From: Advenella mandrilli
Lineage (GTDB): Bacteria > Pseudomonadota > Gammaproteobacteria > Burkholderiales > Burkholderiaceae_B
Reading direction: 5' to 3'
Assembly: GCF_016595155.1 (NCBI RefSeq)
Contig: NZ_JAENGP010000018.1
Location: forward strand, 1-55,372
Length of the DNA: 55,372 nucleotides
The notes under the pieces were generated by a model that did no database searches, was not told where the DNA came from, and saw only the letters and a program-made list of their open reading frames with translations. This document shows, piece by piece, positions 22,100 to 32,728 of this stretch (positions within the stretch are counted from its first letter, which is position 1; every line of letters starts with the position of its first letter). The position numbers were made by a program, and so were the translations under genes.

Positions 22100-23244
22100 T
22101 ACTGCACCTCTATAATGGGAATGGATTTTCTGGCCTGCATGAGAGTGCTGATCTTGGTTTTATCCTTAACATCGCCTGCCAACTGACCACAGGCGGCATC
22201 AATATCTTCACCCCTGGTTTTACGCACGGTAGTAATCACTCCGGCATCCATTAGCAGGCTGGCAAATATACGTACCCTGGCGGATTTGGAGCGTTTGAGG
22301 CCCGATTCAGGGAACGGGTTGAAAGGAATAAGATTAAGTTTACAACGAACCTGTCTGGTAATTTCAATAAGCTGGCGTGCATGTTCATCGCTGTCATTAA
22401 CCCCATCAAGCATGACATATTCAAAGGTGATGAAATCACGCGGAGCAAATGCCAGATAGCGATTGCACGAGGCGATCAATTCGGCCAGCGGGTATTTTTT
22501 ATTTAATGGAACCAGCTGGTCACGCAAGGCATCGTTGGGGGCATGAAGCGAAACCGCCAGCGCCACAGGACAGTCTTGTGAAAGACGGTCTATCATGGGC
22601 ACTACCCCAGAGGTGGAAACCGTAACACGACGGCGTGACAAACCATAAGCATTGTCGTCAAGCATAAGTTGAAGGGCCGGAACGACCTGATCATAATTGA
22701 GCAAGGGTTCTCCCATGCCCATCATGACAACATTGCTGATGACTCGTGAAATTTCTTCAGGGGCTTCTGCATTGCCAATGCGGGCTGACTGCAGGTCTTC
22801 CTGGATAACCCGGCGGGCATGCCATAACTGGCCAATAATTTCTGCCGTGGTCAAGTTGCGGTTAAAACCCTGATGCCCGGTGGAACAAAACCGGCAGGCA
22901 ACGGTACAGCCGGCCTGGCTTGAAATACATAAGGTACCACGATCATCTTCAGGGATAAACACCGTTTCAATAGCGTTATTATTACCCACATCAAACAGCC
23001 ATTTACGGGTGCCGTCGGAGGATATTTTTTGCGTAATGACCGGTGGTGCCTGAACGCAACAGGAGCCGGCAAGCCGGGAACGGAAATCTTTGGCAAGATC
23101 GCTCATTTCCCCGAACTCGCTGACCCCACGCTGATGAACCCAGCGCTGAAGCTGCTTTGCACGAAAGGGCTTACTCCCCCACTGACCAACCAGGTCAATG
23201 AGGGCATCGGTTGGGATACCCAGGAGATTAATTTGGTCAGTCAT
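22099..23244 (-). CDS. rlmN: Dual-specificity RNA methyltransferase RlmN
   Basis: RlmN is a radical-SAM enzyme that methylates C2 of A2503 in 23S rRNA and A37 in some tRNAs. The CXXXCXXC cluster motif (CTVACRFC) is present, with MGMGEPLLN and the late resolving-Cys region [10 protein letters not shown] choose the ATG at 23244 (381 residues, AAGG upstream); the frame is open to a TTG at 23268. It follows ndk. In many related genomes a pilF-type TPR gene stands between rlmN and rodZ; here the two genes touch. Confidence 0.96.
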   Translation of the reverse strand: MTDQINLLGIPTDALIDLVGQWGSKPFRAKQLQRWVHQRGVSEFGEMSDLAKDFRSRLAGSCCVQAPPVITQKISSDGTRKWLFDVGNNNAIETVFIPEDDRGTLCISSQAGCTVACRFCSTGHQGFNRNLTTAEIIGQLWHARRVIQEDLQSARIGNAEAPEEISRVISNVVMMGMGEPLLNYDQVVPALQLMLDDNAYGLSRRRVTVSTSGVVPMIDRLSQDCPVALAVSLHAPNDALRDQLVPLNKKYPLAELIASCNRYLAFAPRDFITFEYVMLDGVNDSDEHARQLIEITRQVRCKLNLIPFNPFPESGLKRSKSARVRIFASLLMDAGVITTVRKTRGEDIDAACGQLAGDVKDKTKISTLMQARKSIPIIEVQ

Positions 23245-23292
23245 GGAATAAGCCTTATTCAATATCAAAACTCTATATTTTAAAATTACCGA

Positions 23293-23700
23293 TTACTTGC
23301 CAAAGAAGTAGGCAATTTCAACAGCAGCGGTTTCTGGGGCGTCAGAGCCATGAACCGCGTTTGCGTCGATGCTTTCAGCAAAGTCGGCACGAATGGTGCC
23401 TGGTTCTGCTTTTTTAGGATCGGTGGCACCCATCAGGTCACGGTTTTTCTGGATAGCATTTTCGCCTTCCAGGGCCTGAATAAATACAGGTCCGGAAATC
23501 ATGAACTCGACCAGATCATTAAAGAAAGGACGCTCTTTGTGAACCGCGTAAAAGCCTTCGGCTTCTTCACGGGTTAATTGTTGCATACGTGCCTCAACCA
23601 CTTTCAGATCAGCCTTTTCAAAGCGGGAAACGATCTCGCCAATTACATTTTTTGCAACTGCATCGGGTTTGATGATAGACAATGTGCGTTCAACAGCCAT
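23293..23700 (-). CDS. ndk: Nucleoside diphosphate kinase
   Basis: Ndk balances nucleoside triphosphates through a phospho-His intermediate. The 135-residue protein starts [12 protein letters not shown] and has the active-site His in NAVHGSD with GTIRADFA before it. It is slightly shorter than the usual 141-143 residues but all key residues are present. It heads the long minus-strand run down to hisC; valS is transcribed away from it across 145 nt. Confidence 0.98.
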   Translation of the reverse strand: MAVERTLSIIKPDAVAKNVIGEIVSRFEKADLKVVEARMQQLTREEAEGFYAVHKERPFFNDLVEFMISGPVFIQALEGENAIQKNRDLMGATDPKKAEPGTIRADFAESIDANAVHGSDAPETAAVEIAYFFGK

Positions 23701-23845
23701 TTAATACTCCAAAATTTCAATAAAAACAATAACTTCAAGTAAGTTTTACTCAACTTGGCATTTTAACATGCAAAAAGTACCTTCTACACCTTAAAATAAG
23801 GGTTTTCGCGAACAAAACAACCAAACCGTCGGAATCAGAATCATA

Positions 23846-26698
23846 ATGAACCAAGAATCTAACAACATTGATACCAAAGAACTCTCCAAAAGCTTCGAAC
23901 CCAAAGAACTGGAAGCCCACTGGTATCAGGAGTGGAACAAACAAGGTCTTTTCGCTGCAGGACAATACACCACAACCAGCTCAGAAGAATGTGGCCAGCC
24001 ATTTACCATTCAGTTTCCCCCACCCAACGTGACCGGGACCCTGCATATGGGGCACGCTTTCAACCAAACCATCATGGATGGCCTGATCCGTTACCACCGC
24101 ATGCTGGGTAACGACACCGTTTTTGTTCCGGGCACCGACCATGCCGGTATTGCCACACAAATCGTGGTTGAACGCCAACTGGATGCACAAAATATTTCCC
24201 GCCACGATCTGGGCCGTGAAAAATTTCTTGAAAAAGTCTGGGAATGGAAAGAGCTTTCAGGCAATACGATTACCAGCCAGGTACGCCGTCTGGGCGCATC
24301 GGCAGATTGGCCGCGCGAGTATTTCACCATGGACGAACAAATGTCCAAAGGCGTTATTGAAACCTTTGTCCGCCTGCATGAACAAGGCCTTATTTACCGT
24401 GGCAAACGACTGGTCAACTGGGATCCGGTACTGGGTACAGCGGTTTCCGACCTTGAAGTTGAAAGCTGTGAAGAACAAGGCAGCCTGTGGCATATTCGCT
24501 ACCCGCTCAGTAAACCGTCGGGCGAACTGACCCATTTAACCGTGGCCACCACCCGCCCCGAAACCATGCTGGGCGACGTGGCGCTTATGGTTCATCCTGA
24601 AGACGAACGCTACCTGCACCTGATTGGACAAACCGTCATCTTGCCGCTGGTCAATCGTGCAATCCCCATCATTGCCGATGATTATGTCGACCGGGAATTT
24701 GGTACCGGCGTGGTTAAAGTAACCCCCGCCCACGACTTCAATGACTATGCGGTCGGACAACGTCACGGCCTGTCATTTTCCAGTATTCTTACGCTTGACG
24801 CCAAAATTGTCGATGATGCTCCTGAAGCTTACCGTGGCATGGACCGCTTTGATGCCCGAGAAAAAATCGTTGCCGACCTTCAGTCCCTTGACCTGCTGGA
24901 AAGCGTCAAACCCCATACATTAATGGTTCCCCGTGGCGACCGCACCAAAACAGTCATCGAACCCATGCTGACCGACCAATGGTTTGTGGCCATGAGCAAA
25001 CCTGCGCCCGAAGGCACTTACAACCCTGGTAAAAGCATTACCGACACGGCCCTGGATGTCGTGCGCTCGGGCGAAGTCAAGTTTTACCCCGAAAACTGGA
25101 GCAACACCTATTATCAGTGGCTGGAAAACATCCAGGACTGGTGTATTTCCCGTCAATTGTGGTGGGGTCACCAAATCCCGGCCTGGTACAGCGAAGATGA
25201 CCAGATTTTTGTGGCCCGCAATGAAGAAGAAGCGCTTCAAAAAGCCCGGGCAGCGGGTGTAAACGGCCCCTTGCGCCGCGATGAAGACGTGCTGGACACC
25301 TGGTTCTCTTCAGCCCTGGTTCCCTTCACCACCATGGGCTGGCCCGAAGAAACCCCCGACTACAAGCGCTACCTGCCCTCCAGTGTCCTGGTGACCGGAT
25401 TTGACATTATTTTCTTCTGGGTTGCCCGCATGATCATGATGAGCATGCACCTGACTGGCCAGATCCCATTCAAATTCGTTTATGTGCATGGCCTTATCCT
25501 TGATGCCAATGGCCAGAAAATGAGCAAATCCAAAGGCAACACACTTGACCCCGTTGACCTGATTGATGGCATTGAGCTTGAGCCCCTGGTTACCAAGCGC
25601 ACCACTGGCCTGATGAACCCCAAACAGGCATCCAAAATCGAAAAGGAAACCCGCAAAGAGTTCCCGGATGGCATTGACGCGTACGGTGCCGATGCCCTGC
25701 GCTTTACCATGGCGGCCTACGCCACGCTTGGCCGCAACATGAACTTTGACCTTAAGCGCTGTGGTGGCTACCGCAATTTCTGCAACAAACTATGGAATGC
25801 CTCGCGCTTTGTGCTGATGAACGTGGAAGGCCATGACCTTTCAGGAAAAGACGGCGTTGAACTTTCTTTTGCAGACCGCTGGATTCTTTCGCAGTTGCAA
25901 AAAACACTGGCCGAAGCCGAAAAAGGCTTTAACAATTTCCGCTTTGACAACATTGCCAATAGCATTTACCACTTTGTATGGGATGAATACTGCGACTGGT
26001 ATGTTGAACTGGCCAAGGTACAAATCCAGCAAGGCACACCTGCCCAGCAATGCGGCACCCGCCAGACATTAATTAACGTATTGGAAACCATTCTGCGCCT
26101 GGCTCACCCTATCATTCCATTCATTACCGAAGAATTGTGGCAAAAAGTAGCCTTAATCGCCGGTAAACGCCAGCCCGATGAAACCACCTCCATCAGTATC
26201 CAGCCCTATCCATTGCCTGATGCCAATCTCATTGATGAGTTAGCCGAAAGCTCATTGAATCAATTAAAGGCCCAGGTAGAGGCTGTACGTGCCCTGCGTG
26301 GAGAAATGAACCTGTCCCCCGCCCAAAAAGTGCCCATGTACGCTCAGGGAAATGCCGTTTTACTTGCCCACAACGCGCCTTATTTGCAGGCATTGGGCAA
26401 ATTAAGCCAGGTGGACATTGTTAATGAACTGCCCGATTTAGGTGCACCGGTGCAAATTCTTGAAGACACCCACCTGATGCTTAATGTTGAAATTGACATT
26501 GAAGCGGAACTGGCCCGTCTGGACAAAGAAACCAACCGTCTGGAAACCGAAATCGCAAAAGCCAATGGTAAATTGAGCAACGAAAAATTTGTTGCCCGTG
26601 CCCCTGCTGCAGTCATTGATCAGGAAAAAGAAAGGCTGGCCAACTTTAGCGAACTACTGCTTAAAATCAACGAGCAGAAAAAACGTCTGGTTAAATAA
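23846..26698 (+). CDS. valS: Valyl-tRNA synthetase
   Basis: ValS charges tRNA-Val and edits misactivated threonine. The 950-residue class I synthetase has the HIGH-type motif HMGH in [16 protein letters not shown], the editing domain with [10 protein letters not shown], and [12 protein letters not shown]. The anticodon domain is followed by the C-terminal coiled coil ([18 protein letters not shown]) that binds tRNA. It is a single-gene transcription unit with a terminator 45 nt past the stop. Confidence 0.98.
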   Translation: MNQESNNIDTKELSKSFEPKELEAHWYQEWNKQGLFAAGQYTTTSSEECGQPFTIQFPPPNVTGTLHMGHAFNQTIMDGLIRYHRMLGNDTVFVPGTDHAGIATQIVVERQLDAQNISRHDLGREKFLEKVWEWKELSGNTITSQVRRLGASADWPREYFTMDEQMSKGVIETFVRLHEQGLIYRGKRLVNWDPVLGTAVSDLEVESCEEQGSLWHIRYPLSKPSGELTHLTVATTRPETMLGDVALMVHPEDERYLHLIGQTVILPLVNRAIPIIADDYVDREFGTGVVKVTPAHDFNDYAVGQRHGLSFSSILTLDAKIVDDAPEAYRGMDRFDAREKIVADLQSLDLLESVKPHTLMVPRGDRTKTVIEPMLTDQWFVAMSKPAPEGTYNPGKSITDTALDVVRSGEVKFYPENWSNTYYQWLENIQDWCISRQLWWGHQIPAWYSEDDQIFVARNEEEALQKARAAGVNGPLRRDEDVLDTWFSSALVPFTTMGWPEETPDYKRYLPSSVLVTGFDIIFFWVARMIMMSMHLTGQIPFKFVYVHGLILDANGQKMSKSKGNTLDPVDLIDGIELEPLVTKRTTGLMNPKQASKIEKETRKEFPDGIDAYGADALRFTMAAYATLGRNMNFDLKRCGGYRNFCNKLWNASRFVLMNVEGHDLSGKDGVELSFADRWILSQLQKTLAEAEKGFNNFRFDNIANSIYHFVWDEYCDWYVELAKVQIQQGTPAQQCGTRQTLINVLETILRLAHPIIPFITEELWQKVALIAGKRQPDETTSISIQPYPLPDANLIDELAESSLNQLKAQVEAVRALRGEMNLSPAQKVPMYAQGNAVLLAHNAPYLQALGKLSQVDIVNELPDLGAPVQILEDTHLMLNVEIDIEAELARLDKETNRLETEIAKANGKLSNEKFVARAPAAVIDQEKERLANFSELLLKINEQKKRLVK

Positions 26699-26744
26699 AA
26701 CAAGAGCCCTGGATGCCGGCCTGGCATTCCACTAAGCTTTTTCA

Positions 26745-26775
26745 AAAGCCATCCTGAAAACGGATGGCTTTTTTT
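26745..26775 (+). terminator. valS terminator
   Basis: A 10-bp stem (AAAGCCATCC with GGATGGCTTT) has a 7-nt loop and a T-run, about 45 nt after the valS stop. Confidence 0.9.
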
Positions 26776-26859
26776 ATGACAAGCATATTGACATCTGATT
26801 CACCAAGCGCCCGCATGCCACGGTTTTAACCCGGGTCTACAAACTGGCAAGCAAATAAA

Positions 26860-26894
26860 CAGGCAACAGGCAACAGGCAACAGGCAACAGGCAA
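26860..26894. repeat. Five tandem copies of CAGGCAA
   Basis: Five perfect 7-bp units lie head to tail between the convergent valS and ppa genes. An 11-bp block GGCAAGCAAAT stands on both sides (26846-26856 and 26890-26900). It is noncoding as far as I can tell and is a typical slippage-prone minisatellite. Confidence 0.95.
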
Positions 26895-26918
26895 GCAAAT
26901 CCTGCCAGGCTTCAAGAC

Positions 26919-26964
26919 AAAAAAAAGCCCCAGAAAAAGTGGAATAAAATCCCGTTTTTGGGGC
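26919..26964 (-). terminator. ppa/hem operon terminator
   Basis: Reading the minus strand, GCCCCA pairs with TGGGGC across a 26-nt AT-rich loop that can pair further, followed by eight T. It lies about 50 nt after the ppa stop. Confidence 0.7.
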
Positions 26965-27016
26965 AATTTCAATGAAAGCCAGGCGGCCGGTTAAAAGGCC
27001 AGGCAATTACCAATCA

Positions 27017-27553
27017 TTAATTGGCGCCCTTTGCATATCTGTCTGCGCTGGCCATAATTTCTGCTTTGGCAGCGTCAATACCTTCCCAGCCTTTAACCTT
27101 GACCCATTTACCGGGCTCCAGATCTTTGTAGTGCTCAAAGAAATGCTGAATGCGCTTCAACTCTTCTTCGGGCAAATCTTCAGGTGACTTGATATTACGA
27201 TAAACAGGGTACAGTTTATCAACAGGAAGTGCCAACAATTTTGCATCGCCACCGCCTTCATCTTCCATTTGCAGAACGCCAATGGTACGGCATTTGATTA
27301 CCGCACCAACCTGAATGGGAAAAGGGCTCATGACAAGTACATCAACCGGATCGCCATCATCGGAAATGGTTTGTGGAATATAGCCATAGTTGCAGGGATA
27401 ATGCATGGCTGCCATCATGAAGCGGTCTACAAATACAGCACCAGTGTCTTTATCCACCTCGTATTTGACGGGGTCAGAATTCATTGGGATTTCAATAACC
27501 ACGTTGAATTCATCTGGCAAATTTGAACCTGCTGGTACGCGATCTAAACTCAT
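27017..27553 (-). CDS. ppa: Inorganic pyrophosphatase
   Basis: This soluble family I pyrophosphatase hydrolyses PPi to phosphate, pulling biosynthetic reactions forward. The 178-residue protein has [19 protein letters not shown], the Asp-rich metal site [11 protein letters not shown], and the Lys in KVKGWEG. Length matches the family. It follows hemY by 33 nt and ends the terC-hem-ppa run. Confidence 0.97.
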   Translation of the reverse strand: MSLDRVPAGSNLPDEFNVVIEIPMNSDPVKYEVDKDTGAVFVDRFMMAAMHYPCNYGYIPQTISDDGDPVDVLVMSPFPIQVGAVIKCRTIGVLQMEDEGGGDAKLLALPVDKLYPVYRNIKSPEDLPEEELKRIQHFFEHYKDLEPGKWVKVKGWEGIDAAKAEIMASADRYAKGAN

Positions 27554-27586
27554 AAAAAGACCTTTAAAAATTAAAAGAAATATTAA

Positions 27587-29035
27587 CTATTTTCTGACTG
27601 CTTTTTCGGCTTCATAACCCGGTATAGGCGCTGTATCAAAATACTCATCTATCTGATCATCCGCATGGGCATCGACTGAAATTTTTGTCGACATAATACG
27701 ATCATCCAGATTATCAAGCTTTTTCCTGTCTGGCGGACCATCGGGATCTTCGGTGGTATCTGCCGCCGGCAAAATACTACCACTATTTAAAACAGGTAAT
27801 GCCGAAGTGGCCGCTGAAGCAATACGCCAGTGCTTGATGGCATCTTGTGCGCGCCCAAGCCGGTCATAGAGCGTTCCTAATAATGCATGGGCCAGAGCTT
27901 CATCGCGCGACACCCCCGTTTCCTGGCTTGCATCTGAAGCACCCACTTCAGCACTAATAGCCAGGCTACGCGTAAGGTAGCGTTCAGCCTGCCCCCACAA
28001 CTGCCCCTTCAGGCACAAATAACCCAAGGCTGTTAGCAACTCGGTGTTATTGCCATCATTTTTAAGCCAGGTTTGTGCCATCGCCAAACGGTCATGAACC
28101 GACTCACCCGCGGTCTGCACATAAGCCTTCAGCAAACGGATATCTTTGCTAATGGCCAAGGCATCTTCCAGCACCTTGCCGGCATTTTTATGATCACCTT
28201 TGGCATCAAAGCGCACAGAAGCCGCCAATGCGACCAATGGCATTGTTTTTTCATCACCATTCAGGCTTTTCCAGACATATTGCCATTCGTCAGGGGCGGC
28301 ACTATTGATACTTCCCGCTGCCGCATGCTCAATAAGTCTTAAGGCCTCAAAACGGTCTACGCGGCCTTTTTTCAGCATAATGCGGGCCAGCGGCAATAGT
28401 TTTTCATTGTTACCGGTTTGTTTATAAGCCCGCAACAGCAATTTCTGGATATGCACCTGATTACTTCCATTGGCCGTATCAAGTGCTTCAAGCAAAGCCT
28501 GCGCCTGTTTGGATTCTCCCTGTTCCAGTAACAATTCGGCCTTGACCGTGGCAGCAGCTTCAGCAAGACGGGGAAGGTTCATGGACTTCGTTTCGGCCAA
28601 CTGCAACAGCTTGTCGCGTTGCTCATGATGACCCGACAGATGTGCCGCCTTGGCTGCAGCTAGACTGGCAATTACCTGACGCGAGGGGTTATGGCTGTGA
28701 TTGAACAGACGCGTAAAGTCTTTTTCTGCTGAATCTGCACGGCCTTCTATTAACTCAAGCCAGCCTTTTTCAAGCAAATCGACATCTTTGTTAATATGGC
28801 GACGTGTTCGCCATTGTTTAAATGTAACGGGTGAAGCACCTAAGGTAGCAATAAACCTGACGAGCAAATAAACAAGCACAAAGGCAATAAGCAGCAGGAA
28901 AACGCCTGTCGTTAACGAGACTGTGCGACGCTCGTCTCCGGTTACCAGCATAAGATAACCGCTTGAATCTTGAATAATAAGTGCAAAACCCACAGCAAGT
29001 GCGAGTAGCACAAGTAATTTTAAACCTGTCCTCAT
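27587..29035 (-). CDS. hemY: HemY, inner-membrane TPR protein of heme biosynthesis
   Basis: The 482-residue protein has two N-terminal membrane helices (about 5-25 and 42-63) and then a TPR-rich domain, the HemY_N plus TPR layout of proteobacterial HemY. This HemY is not the protoporphyrinogen oxidase of the same name in Bacillus. Its proposed role is organising late heme synthesis, which is inferred rather than shown by sequence. It starts 3 nt after hemX and is followed by ppa. Confidence 0.92.
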   Translation of the reverse strand: MRTGLKLLVLLALAVGFALIIQDSSGYLMLVTGDERRTVSLTTGVFLLLIAFVLVYLLVRFIATLGASPVTFKQWRTRRHINKDVDLLEKGWLELIEGRADSAEKDFTRLFNHSHNPSRQVIASLAAAKAAHLSGHHEQRDKLLQLAETKSMNLPRLAEAAATVKAELLLEQGESKQAQALLEALDTANGSNQVHIQKLLLRAYKQTGNNEKLLPLARIMLKKGRVDRFEALRLIEHAAAGSINSAAPDEWQYVWKSLNGDEKTMPLVALAASVRFDAKGDHKNAGKVLEDALAISKDIRLLKAYVQTAGESVHDRLAMAQTWLKNDGNNTELLTALGYLCLKGQLWGQAERYLTRSLAISAEVGASDASQETGVSRDEALAHALLGTLYDRLGRAQDAIKHWRIASAATSALPVLNSGSILPAADTTEDPDGPPDRKKLDNLDDRIMSTKISVDAHADDQIDEYFDTAPIPGYEAEKAVRK

Positions 29036-29038
29036 GAC

Positions 29039-30718
29039 TTACTCCTGCGGTTTGCCCAGATTGATAATCTGGCTTCGGGTTTCCTCGATTGCTTTTACAC
29101 TATGTGTAATTTGTGGCAATTGAGGCCTTACGGGTATTGCCAGCAAGGTACGGGTCAATTCCAGCGCATTCCGGGTTTCTGGTGCATCCTGGTTATAATA
29201 TTTAAGCAAGGCGGCCTGTACTGACTCTAGAGAGCTGGTCCAAATTCCCTGCTGAGCGTTCAGCAAACCCTGTTGGGCAAATCGCAAATCAAGTTTGAGA
29301 TTGTTTTTAAGCGCTGCGGCTTGTCCGGTGGAAATCAGGGCAACCGTTGGATCATCCAGTTTTTCAACCCGAACCAGGCCACCCAGGTCGGATTTCAGCA
29401 TGCCCACGGCCTGTGAAGGCCAGGACTTGACCTCTTCCCAGGCTTTGTCATACCAGTTTGCATCTTGGCTGACAGCTGCCTGAGCCTCTTGCCCGTTTGG
29501 CTGAGCATTGGTGTTTTCTGGCAAAACGGTAGAAAGATGATCTAACCGGTCTGGTGAAACCAGCGGTGCATTATCAAGCAAGTCGATTAACTTGCCTACT
29601 TCCTTGAACAAGGTGTCCTCATTCATGAGCGGTGCCGATTTCAGCATGACGATATCAGAAGCGATGGCACCCGCAAGCCCAGAAAGTATGGGACTATCTG
29701 TACGCCGAATAGTTTGCTGCGCCATTTCCAGTGCACGAACAGCATTGGACAGGTTACCGGCAATGCCCAGTTCGTTATCGGCGGACTGAACCAGGCGGGC
29801 TACATCATTCACCACAAACAGACTGACATCAACATCGGCCCGGCTTACCCGTTGCTCTAACAATTCAGTGTATTGTTTCTGAATTTGCTGCAACTCAGCC
29901 TTAAGCTGGCTGATCTGCCCCGTTTGCTCGTCTAGTTGCGCTTTAACATCGTCTCTTATATTGCTGTCAGTGTGAGCCTCTGACAAAGAAGAAGATGCAG
30001 ACGCTTCTTGACCTGAAACACCAGATACTGAAGCATTCACTTCTGAGGCCTCTGTGCTATCTGGTTCATGTTCACTCACCGTTGAGTTGGCATCAATGGC
30101 CTTACTTTGGTCTGCACTGGGTGTTGTTTCAATCAATGCACTTTCTTCTTGATCAGCTGGTTTTTCCTGCTGTGCAGTGCTGTCTTCAACGGCAACAACT
30201 TCATTTTCTGCGGTGACTGGCTGAGCGCTGCTGGCGTCAGGTGAGGTTGCTTCTGCCTGCGTGGATGGCGCAGCTGCCGTTACCCCAACATTGCCATCGT
30301 CTTCAGGTTGCGCCAGGTTTTCCTCTGTCTGGGCGCTGCTTTGCGATGCGTCAGGTATTGAAGCACCGGAAAGGGCTTCAGAATTATTGGACTGCGTTTG
30401 TGTACTTGACGTTGAATTGCCATTTGCCCACATGCCGTCTATTTTGGATTGCTGTGTAATATAAACAGCCCCCCCCACCACTGCTGCCACAACAACCACT
30501 GCAGCGCCAACCACTTTTTTATTAATGCCTGACTTTTGACCTGAGGTTAACGCTGAAGCGGTCGTGTTTTCCTGAAACGCCGATTGCGCTTGTTCAACAT
30601 CAATGGGAGCCGTTTCAGGCGTCATGTTCTCTGTCGTATTATTGTGCTGGTTTTCTTCTGGCGTATTCAATTCTTTATTATCTGAAGATTGAATACTTCC
30701 CTGTTTTTTCTCATCCAT
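29039..30718 (-). CDS. hemX: HemX, membrane-anchored tetrapyrrole-operon protein
   Basis: From the ATG at 30718 (559 residues) the protein has an acidic, Gln/Asn-rich cytoplasmic segment and a membrane helix (GAAVVVVAAVVGGAVYI). A long Ser/Ala/Glu/Asp low-complexity linker of roughly 150 residues follows, then a coiled coil (QISQLKAELQQIQKQYTEL) and the conserved HemX domain. It is often labelled uroporphyrinogen-III C-methyltransferase, but no SAM-methyltransferase domain is visible, so that activity should not be assumed. The chosen start has AAGGGA 9 nt upstream; the frame is open for 33 more codons without such a site. It lies between hemD and hemY. Confidence 0.88.
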   Translation of the reverse strand: MDEKKQGSIQSSDNKELNTPEENQHNNTTENMTPETAPIDVEQAQSAFQENTTASALTSGQKSGINKKVVGAAVVVVAAVVGGAVYITQQSKIDGMWANGNSTSSTQTQSNNSEALSGASIPDASQSSAQTEENLAQPEDDGNVGVTAAAPSTQAEATSPDASSAQPVTAENEVVAVEDSTAQQEKPADQEESALIETTPSADQSKAIDANSTVSEHEPDSTEASEVNASVSGVSGQEASASSSLSEAHTDSNIRDDVKAQLDEQTGQISQLKAELQQIQKQYTELLEQRVSRADVDVSLFVVNDVARLVQSADNELGIAGNLSNAVRALEMAQQTIRRTDSPILSGLAGAIASDIVMLKSAPLMNEDTLFKEVGKLIDLLDNAPLVSPDRLDHLSTVLPENTNAQPNGQEAQAAVSQDANWYDKAWEEVKSWPSQAVGMLKSDLGGLVRVEKLDDPTVALISTGQAAALKNNLKLDLRFAQQGLLNAQQGIWTSSLESVQAALLKYYNQDAPETRNALELTRTLLAIPVRPQLPQITHSVKAIEETRSQIINLGKPQE

Positions 30719-30822
30719 GTTTTTTGATCCCTTGCTGAGATTATGGTTTTTGGAATGTAGAGTATGGCGTGTTCGCTTATTTCTCATAATCGCATTGTAG
30801 TGGAAGATGACGACCATTTTAC

Positions 30823-31626
30823 TTAAGATATGGTCAACATCTCAAATATTGAAGCATCGTTTGGTTGACATACCTTAATGTCAAGCGTCTTTTCAGGCAA
30901 ATTATACTGATCCATGGCTGCTTTCAAATGACCATGAAGCTGCTCTGCAATCCTTGGGTGAATAACTAAAAAATGGTGATCCAGAGCGTATTCAAGTAAC
31001 TGATACCGTTTCAGCTCATTGAATACGCTATCTATACTTTCCTTGCTGGTTAACAGCCAGCTTATTACTTTATTTGATTGAAATAACGATAACATTTTTT
31101 CGCTTTCAGGTGCGGTCCATGCCCGGGGCTTTCTTTCGTAGACCGGTAAAAAATCTACCGGTATATTCAAGGCCTGCAGCTTTTCAGCAAGCCATTGACG
31201 GCCGGCCTGACCGCGAACGACCAGGACACGGGAAAATTGCCCAAGGTCTTTTTTTAGCAATTCATCAAAAAATGCCTCGGAGTCCTGGTTATTGTTGCCG
31301 AGGCCTGGGTGGATGACTTGACTGGCCGGAATGCCCTGCTTCTGTAAGGCATTGGCCGTGGCCATTCCAACGGCCCCCGCATAAAGCCCTTTAGGCCAAT
31401 GCAAATCATATTTTCCAAGCGTTTCAAAAAAAACCTGGACAGCATAACCGCTAACAAAAAACACCAGGCTATAGTGGGCAAAATCAGGTACTTCTCCTGC
31501 CGTTAAAGGCAAGGGTAAGCGCTCCAGGGCTGGAAGTTCGGTAACCTGAAAACCCGCCTCGACAAGCAGTGATTGTAATGATGAATTTTTTCCTGCCGGA
31601 CGGGTAAGAATAATGTGTCTATTCAT
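30823..31626 (-). CDS. hemD: Uroporphyrinogen-III synthase
   Basis: HemD closes and inverts ring D of hydroxymethylbilane to give uroporphyrinogen III. The 267-residue protein fits the divergent HemD family: it opens ILTRPAGKNSSLQSLL and has VFFVSGYAV and a middle VLVVRGQAGRQWLAEKL. It follows hemC by 27 nt and precedes hemX. Sequence conservation in this family is low, so much of the assignment rests on these motifs and on the operon. Confidence 0.93.
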   Translation of the reverse strand: MNRHIILTRPAGKNSSLQSLLVEAGFQVTELPALERLPLPLTAGEVPDFAHYSLVFFVSGYAVQVFFETLGKYDLHWPKGLYAGAVGMATANALQKQGIPASQVIHPGLGNNNQDSEAFFDELLKKDLGQFSRVLVVRGQAGRQWLAEKLQALNIPVDFLPVYERKPRAWTAPESEKMLSLFQSNKVISWLLTSKESIDSVFNELKRYQLLEYALDHHFLVIHPRIAEQLHGHLKAAMDQYNLPEKTLDIKVCQPNDASIFEMLTIS

Positions 31627-31653
31627 GTTTTCTTGCCAATCAAGAAAACATGA

Positions 31654-32589
31654 TTAATTATTCAACAATGTTGCCAAAATTTTGTCGGCGCCCGCCTGAT
31701 GCAATTCTTTGGCGACATCAAGACCCAGTTGCTCAGCCTGCTCTACTGGGCCACTGCGTTGCGCACGCAACACTTTGGTGCCATCAGGTAAGGCAACAAA
31801 TGCCTTAATATCAAGCGTTGTGCCGTTGATAACCGCATGAGCAGCCAAAGGCACCTGACAAGAACCGCCCAGAAATGATGAAACCGCCCTTTCGGCCGTT
31901 ACACAAGCCAGTGTTTCTGGGCAAGACAACGGCTGCAAAGCAGCCAGTACATCGGGACGAGACTCAAGAATTTCTATCCCCAGCGCCCCCTGCCCAGCTG
32001 CAGGCAAGCTGTCCTGGACCGACAGGCAACTGCGGATTCTTTCTTGCAAACCCAGGCGCTGCAAGCCAGCTGCAGCCAGAATAATAGCATCGTACTCACC
32101 CTTGTCGAGTTTGCCAAGACGGGTATCAAGATTGCCTCGCAAAGGTTTTACCACCAGATGGGGAAAATTTGCCCTGATCTGGGATTCGCGGCGCAGGCTG
32201 GAAGTACCCACCACAGCACCTTCTGGCAAATCGGCCAGCTTTTCGTATTTACTGGATACAAATGCGTCACGCGGGTCTGCCCGGTCCATGACAACGGCCA
32301 GCTGGAAGGGAGAGCCCAGATCCATGGGTACATCTTTAAGAGAGTGCACAGCAAGATCGGCCCGGCCATCGAGCAAGGCGGTTTCAAGTTCCTTGACGAA
32401 CAGACCTTTTCCACCCACTTTTGACAGGGTACGATCAAGAATCTGATCGCCCCTGGTCGTCATGGTCAGAAGTTCGACACGGCAGGCTGGATACAATGCC
32501 TGCAACTTAGCCTGTACAAATTCGGCCTGCCATAAAGCCAGACGGCTGGCTCGTGTAGCGATAATCAATTTCTCGGGTTGTACTGACAT
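31654..32589 (-). CDS. hemC: Porphobilinogen deaminase (hydroxymethylbilane synthase)
   Basis: HemC polymerises four porphobilinogens into hydroxymethylbilane on a dipyrromethane cofactor. The 311-residue protein has [16 protein letters not shown] at the N-terminus, HSLKDVPM and [10 protein letters not shown] in the middle, and the cofactor-binding Cys in [14 protein letters not shown]. The Shine-Dalgarno (AGGAAC) overlaps the stop codon of the 31-residue ORF upstream, so the two are probably translationally linked. Confidence 0.97.
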   Translation of the reverse strand: MSVQPEKLIIATRASRLALWQAEFVQAKLQALYPACRVELLTMTTRGDQILDRTLSKVGGKGLFVKELETALLDGRADLAVHSLKDVPMDLGSPFQLAVVMDRADPRDAFVSSKYEKLADLPEGAVVGTSSLRRESQIRANFPHLVVKPLRGNLDTRLGKLDKGEYDAIILAAAGLQRLGLQERIRSCLSVQDSLPAAGQGALGIEILESRPDVLAALQPLSCPETLACVTAERAVSSFLGGSCQVPLAAHAVINGTTLDIKAFVALPDGTKVLRAQRSGPVEQAEQLGLDVAKELHQAGADKILATLLNN

Positions 32590-32598
32590 TGCAAGTTC

Positions 32599-32694
32599 CT
32601 ATTTAAAATAATTGGCAAGGACAGCAATAACAATACCGATAACCGCCAGGACAAACAAAAATTGCAACAGGGTAAGTTTGGGTTTTTGTGACAT
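32599..32694 (-). CDS. 31-residue single-helix membrane protein (putative)
   Basis: A short ATG-started frame encodes 31 residues. A basic, polar N-terminus (MSQKPKLTLL) is followed by about 18 hydrophobic residues (FLFVLAVIGIVIAVLA) and a short NYFK end, the layout of a one-helix membrane microprotein. It fills the gap between terC (34 nt upstream) and hemC (9 nt downstream). Its stop codon region contains the hemC Shine-Dalgarno. A possible AAGGA lies about 15 nt before the ATG, further than ideal. I do not recognise the family. It could be a real small membrane protein or a leader peptide for hemC. Confidence 0.55.
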   Translation of the reverse strand: MSQKPKLTLLQFLFVLAVIGIVIAVLANYFK

Positions 32695-32728
32695 ATTTTT
32701 AACTGACTATCCTTAAAATAAATACGGG

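Noticed and set aside
26860-26894. CRISPR array
   Set aside because: Repeats are 7 bp, directly adjacent and without spacers; a simple tandem repeat.
26800-27006. 68-codon minus-strand frame over the CAGGCAA repeat
   Set aside because: Its content comes from the repeat and the ppa terminator; low-complexity translation.
29039-30718. Uroporphyrinogen-III methyltransferase activity for HemX
   Set aside because: No SAM-methyltransferase motifs; the common label is misleading for this membrane protein.
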